Shown: one piece after another, positions 21,771-32,436 of the stretch
Layout of the letters: every line of letters begins with the position of its first letter
How positions within the stretch are numbered: position 1 is the stretch's first letter
Assembly: GCA_947044365.1 (NCBI GenBank)
Contig: OX345636.1
Span: forward strand, 18,764,548-18,828,547
Source of the DNA: Petrosia ficiformis
Taxonomy: Eukaryota > Porifera > Demospongiae > Haplosclerida > Petrosiidae
Direction of reading: 5' to 3'
DNA: 64,000 nucleotides
Notes under the pieces: generated by a model
The model's database searches: none
Told to the model about the DNA's origin: nothing
Seen by the model: only the letters and a program-made list of their open reading frames with translations
Made by a program: the position numbers and the translations under genes

Positions 21771-24689
21771 CTAACCGGGGCTATTCCGTTTCCTATACAA
21801 ACTCAATTGACAAAGTTGAAAGAGACACGGAATAGCCCCGCCTACCTCATCTTACTAAACGCTTTATAACTCCAAAACTGTGTGAGATATAGGTCTCAGA
21901 CCTCCACCAATGGATCCGGGATAGATTTAGCAAAATACAGATACCAAAAAAGCAGAGCTTGTGAGCGTAGCGCGCTAAAAAAAACGCGCTAAAAAAAATC
22001 ATTTCATTAGCAGAAGCAATAAAATTACTCATATTGCACATGTTTTGTTCTCTCTAAATTCTCTCCCAGTGATCTCTGTTTCTTTCTAATTTCCTCCAGG
22101 CAAGTAGTATAGTAATTTCATTAATGTTATAATATAATATGAAATAAATATATTAATTTTTTTAACAATAAATATTATTTATTTATATAATACTTTATTA
22201 CTAATAAATAGAATGGTATGTCACTACAAAAAAAAGGAAAAGACTATGAAATGGTCTGAAGAAGATATGGAGAAAGCTATAGATTATGCACGCACACACA
22301 AAAACATCACAGCAGCAGCAAAACAATTTAAAATACCCGTAAGTACGTTGAAGGACCATATCCGTGGAAAATCATGCAAAGGTAAGAAACCAGGCCATCC
22401 CACTGTTCTTACTATGCAACAAGAGCAAGAGATTGTTGATACTTGTACAGTCTTTGCTGAATGGGACTTTGGTCTAGGAAGAAGGGAGATTGAATCGATC
22501 ATTCAAAATTACTTGAAATCAACAAAACAACCACACCCATTTCACAACAGTGTACCAGGAGAAGGGTGGTGGAGTGGGTTTATGAGACGACATAATGGTC
22601 TATGCAAACGAAAACCACAGCATTTACAAATGGTGAGAGCTAAGGCGACCACAAAACCAGTAATAGACCACTGGTTTAACAACTGCTTAAAGCAATCATT
22701 AGAAGATCTAGATTTATTTAACAAACCAGAGCAGATTTTCAATGTCAATGAATCTGGTTTTCCATTAGGTTGGACACCTAAAACCATATTGGCAAAACGT
22801 GGTCAAAAATCTCCTCAGGCTTTGCTTGCTGGATCAGGACGAGAAAATATCACTGTCCAGATGTGTGTATCTGCTACTGGTAAATTACTTCCACCATACA
22901 TTGTGTATAAAGGTGAACGTCTTATGTCTGACTGTACATATGGTGGCCCCCTTGCAACACGATTTGCTGTGTCACACAATGGCTGGATGACCGAGGAAAC
23001 CTTCATTGACTGGATGCGCTCTCTATTCATTCCTTCTCTTCCAGATGAACGTCCAATTCTTCTTATCTTAGATGGTCATAGTTCCCATGTTTCATATGAA
23101 ATTCGTGTACTAGCCATAGAAAATCAAATTCATCTTCTTAAACTTCCTCCACATACCACACATGCTCTTCAACCACTTGATGTTGGTGTACTTAACCACC
23201 TGAAAGGTATTTGGCAAAAAATTGTTGGAGATTTTACTCGTCGAGAAAGGCGAATTATTACAAAACGAGATTTTCCATCTTTGTTAGATGGAGTATGGAA
23301 ACAATACAAACCACAGTGGGCTAAAGGTGGATTTTGTAAGTGTGGTATTGTTCCATTCAAGCCAGAAAGTGTTCCCGATTCTCTGTTTTCATACTCAGAC
23401 CCATTTTCCACTTCTCAAGTATCTGACAAGTCTCCTACAGCTTCAGATGAAAACAGTTTAGTAGCAGTTTTGCAATCTGAAACCGAGAATGATGAAATAA
23501 CATCAGGTGTACAAATAGTGCAAATAGTACCATCAACAACCAATTTATCTACTCCTACACCACCATCACTACAATCACCTTTCAACAACCAATTTATCTA
23601 CTCCTACACCACCATCACTACAATCACCTTTGCCAATATCAACACATCTGTCTTCTCCACCAACACCGCCATCTTTACAATCACTACAATCATCTCCACC
23701 ACCAGCATCAACAGCAATACCATCAACTCTATCATCATCTACAACACAATTCTCTAGACCACCATCTTTACCAATGTCAACACCAATACTATCACCAACA
23801 ACACAATCTTCTCCACCACCACCAGTATCAACATCAATAACATCATCTTCTAACTCACTTCGAGACTTTTTTGTAGACCTGCTGAAGTCAAAAACCCCTA
23901 CAAGGAAAAGGTTGACAGGTCTTGGGGAAAGTTTGACTTCAAATGAAGCTATTGAAAGAGTGAGAATGGCTCAAGAAGAAAAGGAACAGAAAGAAAGAGA
24001 AAAAATAGAAAGAGCACAAGAACGTAAAAGGAAGAAGGAAGAGAAAGAGAAAGAAAAACAGGAAAAAACAGAAAAATAAACAGAAAGTGACAGGTAAATC
24101 CAACAAAAAAAAACCCGAGACCAAATAAATCGCCCACCCCACCCAGCACTAGCAATACTAAAACGTGTCCTACCTGTGGTGCACCGTACGATGAGGACGA
24201 TGAACTCTGGCTTCAATGTGAGCAGTGCGATGCATGGAGTCATATGAATTGTGCTGGATATTCAGGATGGTCTGAAGAAGATTTAGCTTCAGAAGTTTAT
24301 GTGTGTGAAATTTGCACTCTATAATAACAAATAGTTGTTTTCCATGATTGATTAAACTTGTAGCAGGACAATAAAACCAGTGTGAATCAATTAGCTACTA
24401 ATCCGTAAATGTCCGTTAATTGTCCAAATATTCCGTAAACGTCTCTGTATATTACCTGTTGGAATAGCCCCGGTGCAACGGAAATAGCCCCGGTAACAGG
24501 ACTTCACAAAATTTGAAACAATTTCGAAATAGTTTATGGTAGTCTTGTAGTAAAGTTTTTACCATCATACGCAAAATTGAACGTAAATTTCAAAAATGTG
24601 AGTTACAAATTATTATTTTGTTCGTACAAGAAGTTATGCGCTTATGAATATTCAGAACGACCAAATGCAACGGAATAGCCCCGGTTGAC
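21770..24689 (+). mobile_element. Tigger/pogo transposon, complete ends
   Basis: Left end GCTAACCGGGGCTATTCCGT and right end ACGGAATAGCCCCGGTTGAC form 21-bp inverted repeats with two mismatches, flanked on both sides by TA, the target site of Tc1/mariner/pogo elements. Sub-terminal copies of the GGAATAGCCCC word lie at 21829-21839 and twice near 24465-24495, so the ends carry repeated binding-site-like motifs. It carries one transposase gene on the plus strand. Confidence 0.9.
22213..24324 (+). pseudogene. Tigger transposase: HTH_psq, CENP-B HTH, DDE_1, coiled coil, PHD
   Basis: The first frame (22213-23757) has a psq HTH at residues ~14-55 (WSEEDMEKAIDYARTHKNIT), a CENP-B-type HTH (GEGWWSGFMRRHNGLCKRKP) and the DDE_1 core. 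The first Asp block reads FNVNESGFPLGW, where pogo enzymes have an Asp before Glu, so the catalytic Asp is Asn. The second block is ILLILDGHSSH and the third is PPHTTHALQPLDVGV. A 49-bp tandem duplication (23534-23582 and 23583-23631) shifts the frame to 23630-24079, which encodes Pro/Ser-rich and Glu/Lys coiled-coil parts. After further shifts, 24163-24324 encodes a PHD finger (CPTCG...CEQC..WSHMNC...CEIC). Confidence 0.9.
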
Positions 24690-24830
24690 TATATATAATA
24701 ATTATTCTGTTTTATGTTTATACAGATTCAAGTAACCACAAATGGTGGTGTGATAATAAAAAAAACATTATAACATTATCATTAAATTATATAATTATAT
24801 AATTATTATATATATATTATATTATTTTAA

Positions 24831-25061
24831 AAGTTTCATTTAAATTATATATATAATTATTAGCAAATATCAGCAGAAATTCCAGTAGCTAAAACTTTCA
24901 CTTACTCTCCTCTGCATGTGCTGTTTAAGCTTGCATTAGATTGTCTTACATGCTACAGAGTGATCTCTGCCTTGCAGTAGTAGTAGTCTAAATTAATCTT
25001 TGTTGTTTCTATCCTTTGTGCTCTAATCCTTCTCTGTATTTCTGCTTGAGCAGTAGTAATC
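24831..25061. repeat. 231-bp direct repeat, left copy
   Basis: Begins AAGTTTCATTTAAATTATAT and ends CTTGAGCAGTAGTAATC. The copy at 25386-25616 appears identical base for base. On the minus strand it is open as a Lys/Arg/Gln-rich peptide (QRRIRAQRIETTKINLD). The pair frames a transposase fragment. Confidence 0.9.
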
Positions 25062-25385
25062 ATTAGAAGATCTAGATTTATTTAACAAACCAGAGCAGAT
25101 TTTCAATGTCAATGAATCTGGTTTTCCATTAGGTTGGACACCTAAAACCATATTGGCAAAACGTGGTCAAAAATCTCCTCAGGCTTTGCTTGCTGGATCA
25201 GGACGAGAAAATATCACTGTCCAGATGTGTGTATCTGCTACTGGTAAATTACTTCCACCATACATTGTGTATAAAGGTGAACGTCTTATGTCTGACTGTA
25301 CATATGGTGGCCCCCTTGCAACACGATTTGCTGTGTCACACAATGGCTGGATGACCGAGGAAACCTTCATTGACTGGATGCGCTT
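25062..25385 (+). pseudogene. Duplicated 323-bp piece of the Tigger transposase
   Basis: Identical, as far as I can read, to 22698-23020 of the Tigger element, including the FNVNESGF block with the same Asn. It lacks both ends and any start, and runs directly into the 231-bp repeats on each side. AATC precedes the match at both loci, so a 4-bp microhomology may have been used. Confidence 0.9.
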
Positions 25386-25616
25386 AAGTTTCATTTAAAT
25401 TATATATATAATTATTAGCAAATATCAGCAGAAATTCCAGTAGCTAAAACTTTCACTTACTCTCCTCTGCATGTGCTGTTTAAGCTTGCATTAGATTGTC
25501 TTACATGCTACAGAGTGATCTCTGCCTTGCAGTAGTAGTAGTCTAAATTAATCTTTGTTGTTTCTATCCTTTGTGCTCTAATCCTTCTCTGTATTTCTGC
25601 TTGAGCAGTAGTAATC
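25386..25616. repeat. 231-bp direct repeat, right copy
   Basis: Same as 24831-25061. Unlike the left copy, it continues on its right side into unique sequence that extends the minus-strand open frame (to 25717, MSKKSAISKHWQAEIQ at its start). This is therefore probably the parental copy. Confidence 0.9.
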
Positions 25617-25779
25617 TTCTTAATCTGTGGTGTTTCAATCCTTTGTGCTCTATGCCTGTTCTCAGTGTTCTGTATTTCAGCTTGCCAGTGCTTGCTTATC
25701 GCAGATTTCTTTGACATTCTCGTGCTCTACTTCATGCGCATGCTCAGTATTATGCGTGACCTTTGAACACGTGCGATCA

Positions 25780-26066
25780 AGCTCTCCACACCAGCAGAAA
25801 GAAAGATGTGTAGCTTACGTAGAAACTGGAAGTAATAGCTAGCTATTCTGCCTGAAATATATTCCTAAAGTTCTACAAGATCCTTTGAAAGGTCAGGAGA
25901 GTAGATAATCAAAATAATAACTATAATAAGCTGTTGTCTTCCATCATGTGCTTGATGAAGTCAGCCATGATTACTGAATGCTGGACACCACAAAGCAGTC
26001 ATAAGGATACTTTTATCTTCACTTAAACTTGTAAAGCAATCATAGGGATGTTTTTTTCTCTATATA
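25780..26066 (+). repeat. Dispersed repeat R1, full copy A
   Basis: Runs from CCAGCAGAAAGAAAG through TCTACAAGATCCTTTGAAAG to CATAGGGATGTTTTTTTCTC. It matches 28352-28629 in reverse orientation over about 280 bp and 421-548 in part. No coding potential. Confidence 0.75.
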
Positions 26067-26069
26067 TCT

Positions 26070-26445
26070 TGTTTTTCTTTTGCTAATACTCCTACAAGGT
26101 CACATAATCTTTCTTTATTATGTAAGAAGTCCCGAATTAATTCATTTAGATATCCTTTTTTTATAAATTCAGCGTTTATTTGGAACTCTCTTCCTTGAGC
26201 AATATTGTAAATTGTTTGTCATATTGTTCTTTTAAACACAGTCTTAGTTTATTTTTGTTATAATTTAATTTGTTGTAGATTTTGCTTATATAATTACTAT
26301 TTCCCATGTTTGTATTTTTTTTTAACTTAATTTATTTCATTCTAGTTAATGTAATTACTGTATCTTAATTTATTTTGCATTATATATGTATTACCTCTGT
26401 GCTCATCCTTTCCTTGTTTTTGGATAAAATTAAAAAATCAAAAAT
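26070..26445. other. No gene recognised
   Basis: Very AT-rich, ending in a run of AAATCAAA words near 26436-26455, like the tail of a non-LTR insertion. There is no open frame that would support one. Confidence 0.35.
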
Positions 26446-26449
26446 CAAA

Positions 26450-27050
26450 TCAAATCGATGAAGTAAAATCAATTATATATAATAAGGCAATGTTCATGGT
26501 ACAATTATCAGATTTTTTTTTAAAGTCAACAAAAGGACACATTCTCATCATCAATGCACACATAGGGTAAGGGGATAGAGGAGGTGCAACTTCCTGTAGT
26601 TGAAGATATGGTATGATAGTATTTCTTTCCACAAAATTTGGATAGGACCTACTCGATCCCGGTTTAAATGGTACTCTTGGGATAACCAGGGATTGGTTAT
26701 CCCTAACCAGCTGTTGTTGGAAGGCTTCTGAGATTGTAGTGGTAACTTTCTTTTCCTGACTGCTTTGCTTCATGAAGATATTTTGCTCGTTTCTGACTGT
26801 CCTTGAGCCCGTGAACCACGTTCAAATGTATGATTTCCTGTATTTTTCAAAAAATCTGACCGATCTTCCTCCTAGGATATTCCACTCTCTCTTCCTCCTC
26901 CCCCTCCCCCTCGTCTTCTAATTCTTGTAATGTGACTTTTGGTTTTGCTGCATATTTTAATTCATTTAAAATTGACATGAACAGCAAAGTTATTTTTCTA
27001 TACCTTGTCACAGAAATGGGAGTTCCAAATCTCTCATTCCGTAATCCCAA
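26450..27050 (-). other. Two unrecognised minus-strand open frames
   Basis: 26773-26450 encodes 107 residues with VTTTISEAFQQQLVRDN and PRVPFKPGSSRS. 27050-26847 encodes 67 residues with an acidic run (DEGEGEEEERVE). They may be exons of one gene, since both have codon-like composition, but I see no conserved domain and no certain splice pairing. Confidence 0.25.
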
Positions 27051-27389
27051 ACAACCTCATTGCCTTTGGGATTTCTTGTGTGGCCAAGAATCCAAGCCTA
27101 TACTTCCTCCTTACAAACCAAGGTGGTACTGCTTTCGCATTTGGCATGACACTATGATTCATATAACGTCCAAATCAAAAAAAAAAAAACTTAATCATAC
27201 TTATGTTAATTCATTTTTTATGGGTTTGATTACCAGGAGTGGAGTCTGCAAAATTATTGTATAAAATATTTTATTTTTCACCGAAAGTTTGATTCCATCC
27301 TGACTATAATAAGTCTTATAAAATTTAGTAGTCAAATGTCTTTTACATGTTTCATAGGCAAATTCTCAAACATATTCAATAGCATCCTG

Positions 27390-28095
27390 CATGCTTTTTC
27401 CTTCCATGCATCATTTGAATGGCTGTAATGGTTTTTTATAAAACCATATATGAATTAGAATCCAGTAGACACAACTTGCTGTCTATGTATTATGTATTGT
27501 CACCCTCTTTCCACTGTTGGTCTTTATCTTTTGAACAACCAAATCAGGGCGATCGGATTTTTGCATTGATGGCATCTATTCTGCAGGTGTCCAAGACCCT
27601 ACCAGATGATCATGATGTCCACAAATGGGTTGCAGAGGATTTGGAATCATTAGTTGTTACAATAATTATATTTATATTAGGGATAGGAGAAAGACTACAA
27701 AAGTATTTTATATGTTTCGTCTGGAAAATAGAACAAAGATTTGCTCATTGTGTATATACCCCAGAGGTATGATTTCCACTGATTGTGATTGGTACAATGT
27801 TATCATTCTGCAAATATAGCTCTATGATTACTGGTAAAGAGGAATAAGTATTGCCGGATACACGAGACAACGACACCTGCACTTAACTCTTTGAAATTTC
27901 ACTTTGAATTTAGCTGCCTTTCGCATAGTTGTAATAGTTGTATTTGTGGGCAGTGGAACATCCTCTGTCCACTGTTGGTCTTCATCTTCGGGTTCGCCTA
28001 TGTAATTTAAAAGATTTACCTTGGAGGTTTGCAATCGTCCATTTTGCTGCTTTAATTCATGTCGACACATAAAATGTGTGTGTTCACACTGTATT
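27390..28095. other. Unrecognised short coding-like segments
   Basis: Plus-strand 27419-27660 reads GDRIFALMASILQVSKTLPD and then DHDVHKWVAEDLESL. Minus-strand 28232-27828 reads NYIGEPEDEDQQWTEDVPLP. Both include the word CCACTGTTGGTCTT, at about 27510 and 27968, so part of the sequence is duplicated here. No domain assigned. Confidence 0.25.
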
Positions 28096-28351
28096 ATAGT
28101 TATTGGGGTGAGCCTGAGAGAGCCCCACACTAGTCGTGTAAACAAGATTCCGTCGAGATATATATATATATACATACGACTTCTTACCGTTAAAACTCTT
28201 ATAATAATTATGAAAATAAAATAAATGAGCATGTGACTTGCACATTATCTGTACACACGTGTTCAAAATGGCTGATTCGATTTCAATGAGAGCGAAGAGA
28301 ACATGACAAGAAGAAACTCCTGAACAGCGCCAAGAGCGACTGAAACAAGTG

Positions 28352-28629
28352 TATATAGAGAAAAAAACATCCCTATGATTGCTTTACAAATTTAAGTGAA
28401 GAACAAAGTAGACCTATGACTGCTTTGTGGTGTCCAGTATTCAGTAGCTATCTTTATGATGCCTGAAACACATCAGGCTTTATAGTTATTATTTTGATTA
28501 TCTACTCTGTTTACCTTTTAAAGAACCTTGTAGAACGTTAAGAATATATTTCAGGTAGAATAGCTAGCTATTAGTTCTAGTTTCTACGTTTACTACACAG
28601 CTTTTCTTTCTGCTGGTCTGTAGAGCTTG
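28352..28629 (-). repeat. Dispersed repeat R1, copy B (inverted)
   Basis: Reverse complement of 25780-26066, beginning GAGAAAAAAACATCCCTATG and ending TTTCTTTCTGCTGG. It interrupts the MADSIS gene head in the left arm of the 28102-30372 inverted repeat. Confidence 0.75.
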
Positions 28630-29700
28630 AGCGCGCGTTCTTTTACGCACCACGCCCATTTATTGACCGAGCCCCCCGGAATGACGCAACTTCCTTAACT
28701 ACGTATACAACGCATACTCACGCAAGTGATATATATATATATTATATATATACATTAAACTACTATCAAGTAATAAAGTGAAAATGTAAAAATTGTTAAA
28801 AGGATGTTTTTGTCAGACTGCATGCATAATTATGATAGGCGTAGCTCACCACATGACTTTTGGTGGGCGTGGCTAAGTCGCCCGATGCTGTGATCGTTCT
28901 TTTCAGTTGATCCATAATATGTATGTACATGTAAATGCACAATCCTTCACTCACTATATAATTGATGTTTACAGGGAATAGACTAACCTTCTCCTCTTTC
29001 ATACTATAGTAACACTTTGAATATTGCATTAATAGATCAGTCTATTTATAGATAATTGTCAGGAATTTTAATTATTATAGATAATTCATTATTATGTGCT
29101 GTGTGCATGTCATGATTGATTAGTGCATTCCTTGTCTCCCAATATCATGATTATATAGCATAACATGTTTGAGCATTGAGTTAATAAAAAATAGTTTATT
29201 AGCAACAATGAAGAATACAATGCATACACCCAAAAATATAATATAATTAAATGGTTCAACATAAAAACAAAGTCAGCAATTTAGTTCCTGATTGATAAAT
29301 TTAACCTCTACATGTCCGTAAAAAATAATTTATGTAAAATAATTTAATCATAATTGTTACTCGTTTCATATTGTAATACATATAAACAGCGGTACTGAAT
29401 ATTTGAAAACAATATAAAAATTATTTATGGTAACGAATATTTGAAAAAAATGAATGAAAAATGAAAAAAGTGTCAGTAAACAGGGAAAATAAAGAAATGT
29501 GATGTAGCTACTTGGTGTTGCTATATGTTAAGTCTTGTCTATAATGAATGTTGTACATCTACCTACTGGAGAGGAAAAAAAAAGACATCATTATAACCAG
29601 AAGAATGTAGAAACATTGTGGGGGCGAGCCTTCACGAGTTTATACGCATGCGCATTGCTACATATATACACATTTAGTTGCCAATGAGTTCGTGGCAAGT
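28630..29700. other. No gene recognised; includes an 82-bp repeat
   Basis: AT-rich. The segment 28836-28917 (GGCGTAGCTCACCACATGAC ... CAGTTGATCC) recurs as a direct repeat at 31701-31782 on the far side of the Merlin gene. No coding motif otherwise. Confidence 0.5.
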
Positions 29701-29739
29701 AGAACATGCAGAAGATAAACTCAGATTCGCCAAATCAGC

Positions 29740-30243
29740 ATGGTATTTTTCTATCTTCTGACTGTGTACGCAATGTCTTGTTTGTTGGTGTCTGTCTCTG
29801 TCAAGCTGCAGTCTACGTTGTCTTTCTTCTGGTGTTTCTAAAGACATTCTTTCCTGTCGATTATGACTTAGCTGAGCTAGTCTGGCAGCTGTCTGGTCGT
29901 CACTTTCAGTAGACAGTCTTTGTCGTTGATTATGACTTAGCTGAGCTAGTCTGACTGCTCTCTGGTCGTCAGTTTCAGTAGATAGTCTTTGTTGCTGATT
30001 ATGACTTTATGCTGCTCTCTGGTCGTCTGTTTCAGAAGGTTTCCTTTGTTCACGATAGGCCTTTTGATGGTCAAGCCTAGCATGACGTTTTTCAGGAGTT
30101 TCTGATTCTCTATGCCGTCTATCTGAGATCATGCGTTTTTTCAGTCGCTCTTGGCGCTGTTCAGTAGTTTCTTCTTGTCGGGTTCTTATTTTAGTTGAAA
30201 TCGAATCAGCCATTTTGAACACGTGTGTACAGATAATGTGCAA
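29740..30243 (-). pseudogene. Charged repeat protein N-terminus (Helitron/PIF1-associated-like)
   Basis: From the ATG in the right arm of the inverted repeat, the minus strand encodes MADSISTKIRTRQEETTEQR, then RRHRESETPEKRHARLDHQK. After a stop come repeats of the form RLSTETDDQRA-RLAQLSHNQ. Such Arg/Gln/Glu 20-22-residue repeats occur, to my knowledge, in N-terminal parts of Helitron or PIF1-like helicase proteins of marine invertebrates. No helicase follows. The assignment is weak. Confidence 0.4.
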
Positions 30244-30697
30244 GTCACATGCTGATTTATTTTATCTTCATATTATAAGAGTTTTAACGGTAAGAAGTCG
30301 TATCTATATATAATTATATATATACCTCGACGGAATCTCATTTACACGACTAGTGTGGGGCTCACCCCAATAACAGAAACTAAATGAATATAATTCTACA
30401 CGGTTTATCATCGATCCTGCGTTTTTATGGCCCATAGCGCCATCCCTATGATTGCTTTCCACGGGGTTTAATGTATTAAATGAAATTTAAATGAAATTGC
30501 AGGGATTAAATTAATAGTAAACAACCTAAGCTATATTAAGGGAATGATATTGCAGTACATGAAGCCTTACATGCACGAGTTATGTAAAACATTGTTGTAA
30601 AGGTGATTTTGTCAGGCTCAGTCTCAATAATACATTAAAATAAGGAACTGAATAGAAGTATAAATAGTTATTCTTGTAACACAGGTGTGGTACTCAG

Positions 30698-31459
30698 ATG
30701 GAGTTCAAAACTAAGAGTACAGAAGGGTCCAGTGATGGGTTTACATTTAGATGTCCGGATTGTAAGACCATGAAATCAATCAGACACAATAGTTTTTTCA
30801 CCAAGTCACGGTTGACCTTACAGAAGTGGCTATTAATGATGCAAATGTGGACTAGAGAAAGGCCAGTTGGAGATGCTGCTGACGAAGCATAGATTTCTGA
30901 ATGCACTGCTATTGATATATATATCAGTGGTTCAGAGAAGTTTGCTCAACAAAACTACTCAGTGAAACACAAGCCAATCCAAATGCTGTCAAACTAGGAG
31001 GACCAGGAGTGGTTGTTCAGATTGACGAGTCAATGTTTTCGCACAAGCCTAAAAACCACCGTGGTCGGCCAGCAAGATCTCAAAACTGGGTGTTTGGAAT
31101 GGTAGACAAATCACGTAATCCAGCTCTTGGAGTGATGAGACTAGTTCCCAGAAGAGATGCAGCCACACTCTTGCCAATTATAAGAGATTGGTGCTTGAGC
31201 GGCACCATTATTTACTCCGATGAATGGGCCAGCTTACAGTAGAATCAACACACTACCTAATATTACTCAACATCAACATGTCAATCACTCCCTACACTTT
31301 GTAGACCCAGCAACTGGAGTACATACTCAAAACATCGAGAGTTATTGGAATAATGTAAAAACTAAATTAAAAAGAAGGCGGGGATGTCATTTAGAATCCT
31401 ACCTCGATGAGCACATGTGGAGGGAGAGGTATGGGTCAACACATCGACAAGCTTTCTAA
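30698..31459 (+). pseudogene. Merlin (ISXO2-like) transposase, frameshifted
   Basis: 30698-30892 has a zinc-ribbon half (FRCPDCKTMKSIRHNSFFTK) and SRLTLQKWLLMMQMW. 31009-31242 has VVVQIDESMFSHKPKNHRGR (first Asp) and [10 protein letters not shown] (second Asp). After a frameshift near 31240, 31220-31459 has [20 protein letters not shown] (catalytic Glu) and [20 protein letters not shown]. This is the DDE order of the IS1016/ISXO2-like transposases of Merlin elements. There is a stop before 30892 and a frame change between the first two pieces. I did not find the short TIRs. Confidence 0.85.
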
Positions 31460-31700
31460 GGTCTCTGTCAATGTATTGCTGAAATATACCCAGTGTAGTG
31501 TAATATATCCAGTCTCTACCTTGTACAGTTGCAATTCCGTGCAAGTAACTGTTTTTGTTTACCAGCTTTTTTAAAAGCTTCTTTTCTTTATATCTTTTCT
31601 TTGTTCTCCTTCAAAGGTTTTTATAAAAACCACCAACTCACAAAAGATCTGTCACCTTCACCTTGAAGAAAGTTGAACCGCGCCCACCGGAAGTTACATA

Positions 31701-31782
31701 ATAGGCGTGGCTCACCACATGACTTTTGGTGGGCGTGGCTAAGTCGCCCGATGCTGTGATTGTTCTTTTCAGTTGATCCCAT
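31701..31782. repeat. 82-bp direct repeat, second copy
   Basis: GGCGTGGCTCACCACATGAC through CCGATGCTGTGATTGTTC to TTTTCAGTTGATCC, matching 28836-28917 with few changes. The pair brackets the region holding the right inverted-repeat arm and the Merlin gene. Confidence 0.85.
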
Positions 31783-31784
31783 AT

Positions 31785-32430
31785 TATTAGACTATTATAT
31801 CTCAATCTGAAGTGGAGAGCGAAGAGGTAAGACATTTACATTTCCAGTAATATTTTTTATCATTTCACTACACCAACTCATGAAATAGGGCAAAGACATG
31901 GAAGTAAGATTAATGTATTTGATTATGCACATAATATTTGTACTACTTTCTTGTACCCCTAGTACCCATTAAAAAGAAAAAAAAATCTTCTATCTCTTTG
32001 TATGTATCTGAAAAGAACAGTTTACTCAAATAGTGTAAATGAAGTCAACTTAATCAATTCCGCTGGAAGGTGGTCTACATGTGGCCACACTCCGGCATGT
32101 TTAATATACATGTGGTCACTGTATCCCTTGTCATTGCTGTATGATTTTATACATATGGGGCATGTTGGAGTGTGACTGCTGATTGTATTTAAAACATGCT
32201 TTGCCCACCCCCTAATTGATTTGATCTGTTAACAGAGAAAACGTGAAGGATATGAATATGAACATAATCCACCAACTTTTTTCTTGTGTTGATCAAAGTA
32301 TTGTTGAACATTGTTTTCCTGGGAAGGATGATTAATATATCAAATCATACAATGTTTAATTCTAATGCTTACTTTTGGTGGTTCTTTACCAGTCTATATT
32401 GACACAAAATGAAAATCACCCAAATAATTG
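31785..32430. other. No gene recognised
   Basis: AT-rich non-coding DNA downstream of the minus-strand zinc-finger gene. No motif seen. Confidence 0.4.
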
Positions 32431-32436
32431 TATTGA

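Larger units (their letters stand above)
28102..30372. repeat. Large inverted repeat carrying a gene head in each arm
   Basis: The arms are about 28102-28344 and 30139-30372. The left begins TTGGGGTGAGCCTGAGAG and the right ends GTGTGGGGCTCACCCCAA. Both include CCACACTAGTCGTGTAAA or its complement, CGACTTCTTACCGTTAAAAC, and an ATG with the peptide MADSIS. Each arm points the same gene head inward; the left head is cut by R1 copy B. This could be a foldback transposon or an inverted duplication. Confidence 0.75.

Noticed and set aside
22284..23411. Several minus-strand ORFs opposite the Tigger transposase
   Set aside because: They are shadows of the well-supported plus-strand transposase with matching codon phase.
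23939..24243. Phe/Leu-rich minus-strand ORFs resembling transmembrane proteins
   Set aside because: They are the complement of the Lys/Glu coiled-coil part of the Tigger gene.
24831..25616. An LTR retrotransposon made of two 231-bp LTRs
   Set aside because: The repeats have no TG...CA ends, no primer-binding site or polypurine tract, and the inside is a bare piece of a DNA transposase.
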